Below are positions 13,070 to 15,798 of a DNA stretch of 15,798 nt, in pieces (position 1 is the stretch's first letter; the number at the start of each line of letters is the position of its first letter). The stretch comes from Candidatus Bathyarchaeota archaeon (lineage in GTDB: Archaea > Thermoproteota > Bathyarchaeia > Bathyarchaeales > Bathycorpusculaceae), in the NCBI GenBank assembly GCA_030668645.1, contig DAOVFC010000005.1:1-15798 (forward strand), in the 5' to 3' direction. The notes beneath the pieces are model-generated. The model was not told where the DNA came from, did no database searches, and saw only the letters and a program-made list of their open reading frames with translations. The translations under genes were made by a program, and so were the position numbers.

Positions 13070-14611
13070 CTAGAATCTGTAGAGCTTGGAATGTTTCTCG
13101 TTTAGATAGTTGATGTACGGTTTTACGCTGATTTCCTCTCCTGCGATTTTTTGGATGAGGTCTGTGGGGGCGTACAGGTCCCCGTAGCTGTGAATGTTCT
13201 TAACCAGCCATTGTTTGATGTCTTGGAAATTGCCTTTCGCTAGTTGATCCCTCCAGTCCGGCAGATCCTTTTCCATTACGGCGAGTATCTGTCCGCTGTA
13301 GATGTTGCCTAACGCGTATGTTGGAAAATATCCATACAAGCCGCTAGCCCAGTGCGTGTCCTGCATCACTCCTTCGGAGTCGTTTTCAATCTCCACGCCG
13401 AGATACTCCTTGTACTTTTGGTTCCAAACCTCTGGAAGGTCCGCCACCGTGATTTTGTCAGCAAACAGATCACGTTCAATATCGAATCGAATGATTATGT
13501 GAAGACAGTAAGTGACCTCGTCTGCTTCAATACGAATCTTAGAGGGTTTTACACGGTTGATGGCACGGATAAAAGTGTCTAGGTCAACGTCCGAAAAGAT
13601 GTTGCCCGTCAGCTCTTTTAATCTGGGGAGATAGTAAATCCAGAACTCGCGAGATCGCCCTATTATGTTTTCCACGAAACGTGACTGTGACTCGTGAAAT
13701 CCCATGGAGCAGCCTGTTCCAACAGGTTGGAAAATCCATTCTGGATTTAGGTTCTGTTCGTACACGGCGTGACCGCCTTCATGCAGCACGGAAAAGATGG
13801 ATGACGTAAAGTTTTCTTCGTGGTAGTGCGTTGTGATTCGGACATCATCGTAATAGCCTGTTGTAAACGGATGCTCGGTTTCGTCGATTCTGCCGCCGGC
13901 TTGCTTAGACTCTGTGTCGTATCCTATGAAATTGGTGAGTGATTTGGAGATCTTACGTTGCATATCAACGGGTACACGACGTTTAAGGATGGATACGTCT
14001 GGTTGTTTCGGAGAGCTTTGACACTTTTTTATCAGTGAAACTAGACCTTCCTTCAGCTCGTTGAAAATTCGGGTAATTGTTTCGGCGCTTGTCTTCGGTT
14101 CAAAAATGTCGATGAGCGCATCGTAGGGTGTTGCGGTTTCCTTAACTTTCATCAGGATCTCGGCGGCTTTCTTTCTCAAGTCAACCATTTTCTCAAGCTC
14201 AGGCTTAAACATGGAGAAGTCTTTAGCGGCTTTCGCCTTCTTCCACACGTCAACGGTTATGGCTCGTTGTTTTGCGGTCTCCGCCACGAGTTCCTCGGGC
14301 AGCTTGGTCTGTTCATCGTACTCTTTTTTTATCAGGTACACGTTTCTCTTCTGAATCTCGCTTAACTCATCATACCCTGGATGCTTAATGATTTTTTCTA
14401 ATAAGCTTCCAACCTCTGGGTCGGTGCTCATTTTGTGTCCGACTCGGCTTAGCAGAGCCAGCTGCTCACTTCGCAGTCTAATTCCTTTCGGAGGCATCTT
14501 CGTTTCCATATCCCAGTGAACAATGGATGCCGCTGACCCGAGAATAAACATTCGTTTTACTTTTTCCATAAGTTTTTTGTAACCTAAAACCAGTGTTTCC
14601 GCCATTTTCAT
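13070..14611 (-). CDS. Thermostable carboxypeptidase, M32 (Taq) family
   Basis: 513 residues, the standard length of M32 metallocarboxypeptidases. The zinc site is HEGGH (277-281, with E278 catalytic) plus E307 in FHESQSR (305-311). Other family blocks are HPFTTGYYDDVRITTHY (247-263), RIEADEVTY (360-368), DTHWASGLYGYFPTYALGN (418-436) and the N-terminal SIVHWDMETKMPP (29-41). These all-helical cytosolic enzymes remove amino acids from peptide C-termini with broad specificity. Two starts are possible: ATG at 14611, or ATG at 14605, which is better spaced (eight bases) from a weak AGG. It faces the microprotein across about 64 bases and has its own upstream AT-rich element. Confidence 0.96.
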   Translation of the reverse strand: MKMAETLVLGYKKLMEKVKRMFILGSAASIVHWDMETKMPPKGIRLRSEQLALLSRVGHKMSTDPEVGSLLEKIIKHPGYDELSEIQKRNVYLIKKEYDEQTKLPEELVAETAKQRAITVDVWKKAKAAKDFSMFKPELEKMVDLRKKAAEILMKVKETATPYDALIDIFEPKTSAETITRIFNELKEGLVSLIKKCQSSPKQPDVSILKRRVPVDMQRKISKSLTNFIGYDTESKQAGGRIDETEHPFTTGYYDDVRITTHYHEENFTSSIFSVLHEGGHAVYEQNLNPEWIFQPVGTGCSMGFHESQSRFVENIIGRSREFWIYYLPRLKELTGNIFSDVDLDTFIRAINRVKPSKIRIEADEVTYCLHIIIRFDIERDLFADKITVADLPEVWNQKYKEYLGVEIENDSEGVMQDTHWASGLYGYFPTYALGNIYSGQILAVMEKDLPDWRDQLAKGNFQDIKQWLVKNIHSYGDLYAPTDLIQKIAGEEISVKPYINYLNEKHSKLYRF

Positions 14612-14670
14612 CGCCTAAGTTTGAAGATTATTGGTGCGTAGCTTACATATGAATTTTGTGCGAACGCAAC

Positions 14671-14681
14671 GCTCTTTTAAT
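14671..14681 (-). promoter_or_regulatory. Possible promoter of the M32 carboxypeptidase
   Basis: The minus strand reads GATTAAAAGAG about 60-70 bases before the start codon. It is a weak TATA match, and no better one lies in the upstream 100 bases. Confidence 0.25.
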
Positions 14682-14967
14682 CGTACTTCGGACAAGTTTA
14701 AACTGTTTGTTACGTGAGCCCCCAGAAATGATTCGAACTTTCACGCAAGTTTGCTTGAGACGAGCAAAACCTTAGGATTGTCTCCATCGAATCGGTTTGA
14801 TTATGTAGCATTCAGCGTCGTCGAGTTTGGCTCCTCGGGCTCTGTGCCTGTGGGTTCGGGGGATAGGGATTAGCGCGCGCTCAATAAAGTAGAGAATGTG
14901 ACTAGAGATTAGTATGGAGCAGTTCTCGTGTCGTCTGATAGATTTGAGTCAACATTTTGGGTTTGGG

Positions 14968-14979
14968 TTAAAAATTTAA
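14968..14979 (+). promoter_or_regulatory. Possible TATA box of the GNAT gene
   Basis: An AT-rich TTAAAAATTTAA element lies about 65 bases before the TTG start at 15041. A start near 15000 would give a leader of about 40 bases. Confidence 0.35.
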
Positions 14980-15040
14980 GGAGAAAGCCTCTACAAACAT
15001 CATAAGTGGTATCATTACTCATAGTGGTGAAATTATTAAT

Positions 15041-15670
15041 TTGGTAACCCATTTAAGCGATTGTCTCAGGGTAACGAAATCCCACATTAAACCAGCAAGT
15101 GAGACGCTTGCTCGGGCGTTTCAAGATGATCCGTTGTTTGTCTATTCTGTCCCAGATGCTCTCGAAAGAAAAAAGAAGTTGCCTTATATTTTTGAGTTTT
15201 TGATTCGTTGGGGTGTTCTATACGGTGAAGTTTACGCTACATCCTCCGATCTAGAAGGGGTTGCAGTATGGTTTTCTTCCGAGCAAGCCGAGATGACAGT
15301 ATGGAGAATGATTCGTAGTGGGGGTTTTTCCTTCTATTTTAAAGTTGGAAAGGAGATTATTTCGAGATTTGTGTCTTTTGCCAATTATGCGTTCAATGTT
15401 CACAAACGTCACGCACCTCTTCGCCATTGGTATTTATCTCTCATTGGTGTTGACCGTGAATTTCAGGGTAAAGGCTATGCAAGTGCCTTGATGAAACCAA
15501 TGCTTGCACGAATCGATCAGGAGCATCTGCCCTGCTATCTTGAAACCGAAAACGAAAGGAATGTGCCTATTTTTCACCACTATGGATTTGAAGTAGTTGA
15601 AGCAGACACTATTCCCGGTAGCGATGTTTATAACTGGGCTATGCTAAGAAAACCAGCATTGATTAGCTAG
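15041..15670 (+). CDS. GNAT-family N-acetyltransferase
   Basis: 209 residues. The acetyl-CoA motif is LIGVDREFQGKGYASALM (134-151), with the pyrophosphate loop QGKG at 142-145, followed by CYLETENERNVPIFHHYGFE (165-184), the usual strand-helix of the fold in which the bound tyrosine (Y181) and GF occur. The N-terminal half (ASETLARAFQDDPLFVYSVPD) resembles a branch of small-molecule and antibiotic-type GNATs, but the substrate is unknown. The only in-frame start after the upstream stop at 14978 is TTG at 15041; GGTGA about ten bases upstream supports it. It shows no operon partner: the upstream 429 bases hold no confirmed gene, and the right edge of the window follows 128 bases later. Confidence 0.88.
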   Translation: MVTHLSDCLRVTKSHIKPASETLARAFQDDPLFVYSVPDALERKKKLPYIFEFLIRWGVLYGEVYATSSDLEGVAVWFSSEQAEMTVWRMIRSGGFSFYFKVGKEIISRFVSFANYAFNVHKRHAPLRHWYLSLIGVDREFQGKGYASALMKPMLARIDQEHLPCYLETENERNVPIFHHYGFEVVEADTIPGSDVYNWAMLRKPALIS

Positions 15671-15798
15671 GTTTCTGTAGCAGCCTTTCTCGCGCGCGCT
15701 TGATTCCATAGATAATCATTCCTAGAAGATTGAAATCAAACGGATAGAAATGTTGTTAATCTTGTTTGACTCTTGAACCATCGTAGGATTTCGCTTCT
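15663..15798 (-). pseudogene. Possible 3' end of a gene entering from the right edge, with an internal TAA
   Basis: One minus-strand frame enters at the right edge, reads EAKSYDGSRVKQD, meets TAA at 15756-15758, then stays open in the same frame for 30 codons (QHFYPFDFNLLGMIIYGIKR and onward) to a TAA at 15663-15665, overlapping the GNAT stop region. The part after the internal stop looks protein-like. Other minus frames are also open to the edge, so the assignment is weak. Confidence 0.2.

Larger units (their letters stand above)
14612..15040. other. 429-base stretch without a confirmed gene, with a GC-rich core
   Basis: No start-to-stop gene is convincing here. Positions 14821-14880 are 65% G+C, clearly richer than the flanks. 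A small hairpin (TTTGCT, seven-base loop, AGCAAA) lies around 14750-14768. On the minus strand, 14948 down to 14775 is open for 58 codons ending in TAA (14772-14774), reads like protein in its second half, and contains no ATG, GTG or TTG. It could be a gene remnant or a structured RNA. Confidence 0.4.

Noticed and set aside
14715..14800. tRNA-like stretch on the minus strand (AGTTCGAATC followed by CTGGGGGC)
   Set aside because: The T-loop resembles a tRNA, but the T stem has a mismatch, no matching 5' acceptor strand or D arm is found, and no seven-base anticodon loop closes properly.
1..15798. CRISPR arrays, insertion sequences, phage genes or attachment sites
   Set aside because: No repeated spacer pattern, transposase, integrase or terminal repeats were seen; apart from the possible remnants noted, this is ordinary chromosomal sequence.

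Overview
This is an archaeal chromosome segment. The evidence is the set of archaeal/eukaryotic-type information-processing genes (S6e, S24e, S27ae, aIF2-gamma, Spt4, Rpo7), archaeal TATA boxes upstream of several genes, and a tetrahydromethanopterin-linked formaldehyde enzyme. The Fae-Hps fusion, a 4-hydroxybutyryl-CoA dehydratase-like protein, an M32 carboxypeptidase and a DUF359 dephospho-CoA kinase together suggest an anaerobic, C1-metabolising TACK archaeon, perhaps Bathyarchaeia. That placement is inference; no rRNA gene is present to confirm it.

Layout. Positions 1-1013 hold a membrane protein cut by the left edge and a cysteine-rich DUF3795 protein, both on the minus strand. Positions 1195-2652 (+) encode a distant AbfD (4-hydroxybutyryl-CoA dehydratase) family member. 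Positions 2714-6008 (+) are the start of the S10-type ribosomal operon, L3-L4-L23-L2-S19, which stops abruptly after S19. Positions 6030-10547 (-) are a convergent, tightly packed operon transcribed S6e, aIF2-gamma, PIN nuclease, Rpo7, Spt4, dephospho-CoA kinase, S24e, S27ae and a small beta-rich protein. Positions 10625-12082 (-) encode a three-part protein, HTH-Fae-Hps, with its own TATA box and an abutting inverted repeat. Then come a macro-domain protein (-), a frameshifted two-helix membrane microprotein (+), an M32 carboxypeptidase (-), a 429-base stretch without a confirmed gene, and a GNAT acetyltransferase (+).

How the genes work together. Most of the window is translation and transcription machinery. 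The two ribosomal blocks converge on a 21-base gap at 6009-6029. The metabolic part centres on formaldehyde: Fae condenses it with tetrahydromethanopterin, and Hps makes or breaks hexulose-6-phosphate, which supplies pentoses in archaea lacking the oxidative pentose pathway.

The most unusual item is the DNA-binding-like domain fused in front of Fae-Hps. No conventional start codon lies between that domain and Fae, and an inverted repeat abuts the gene's own TATA box. Together these suggest an enzyme that may regulate its own gene. Other points of interest are an AbfD-like protein whose cluster-ligand histidine appears to be tyrosine, an L2 protein with an altered peptidyl-transferase loop, and charged low-complexity tails on four proteins of one operon.
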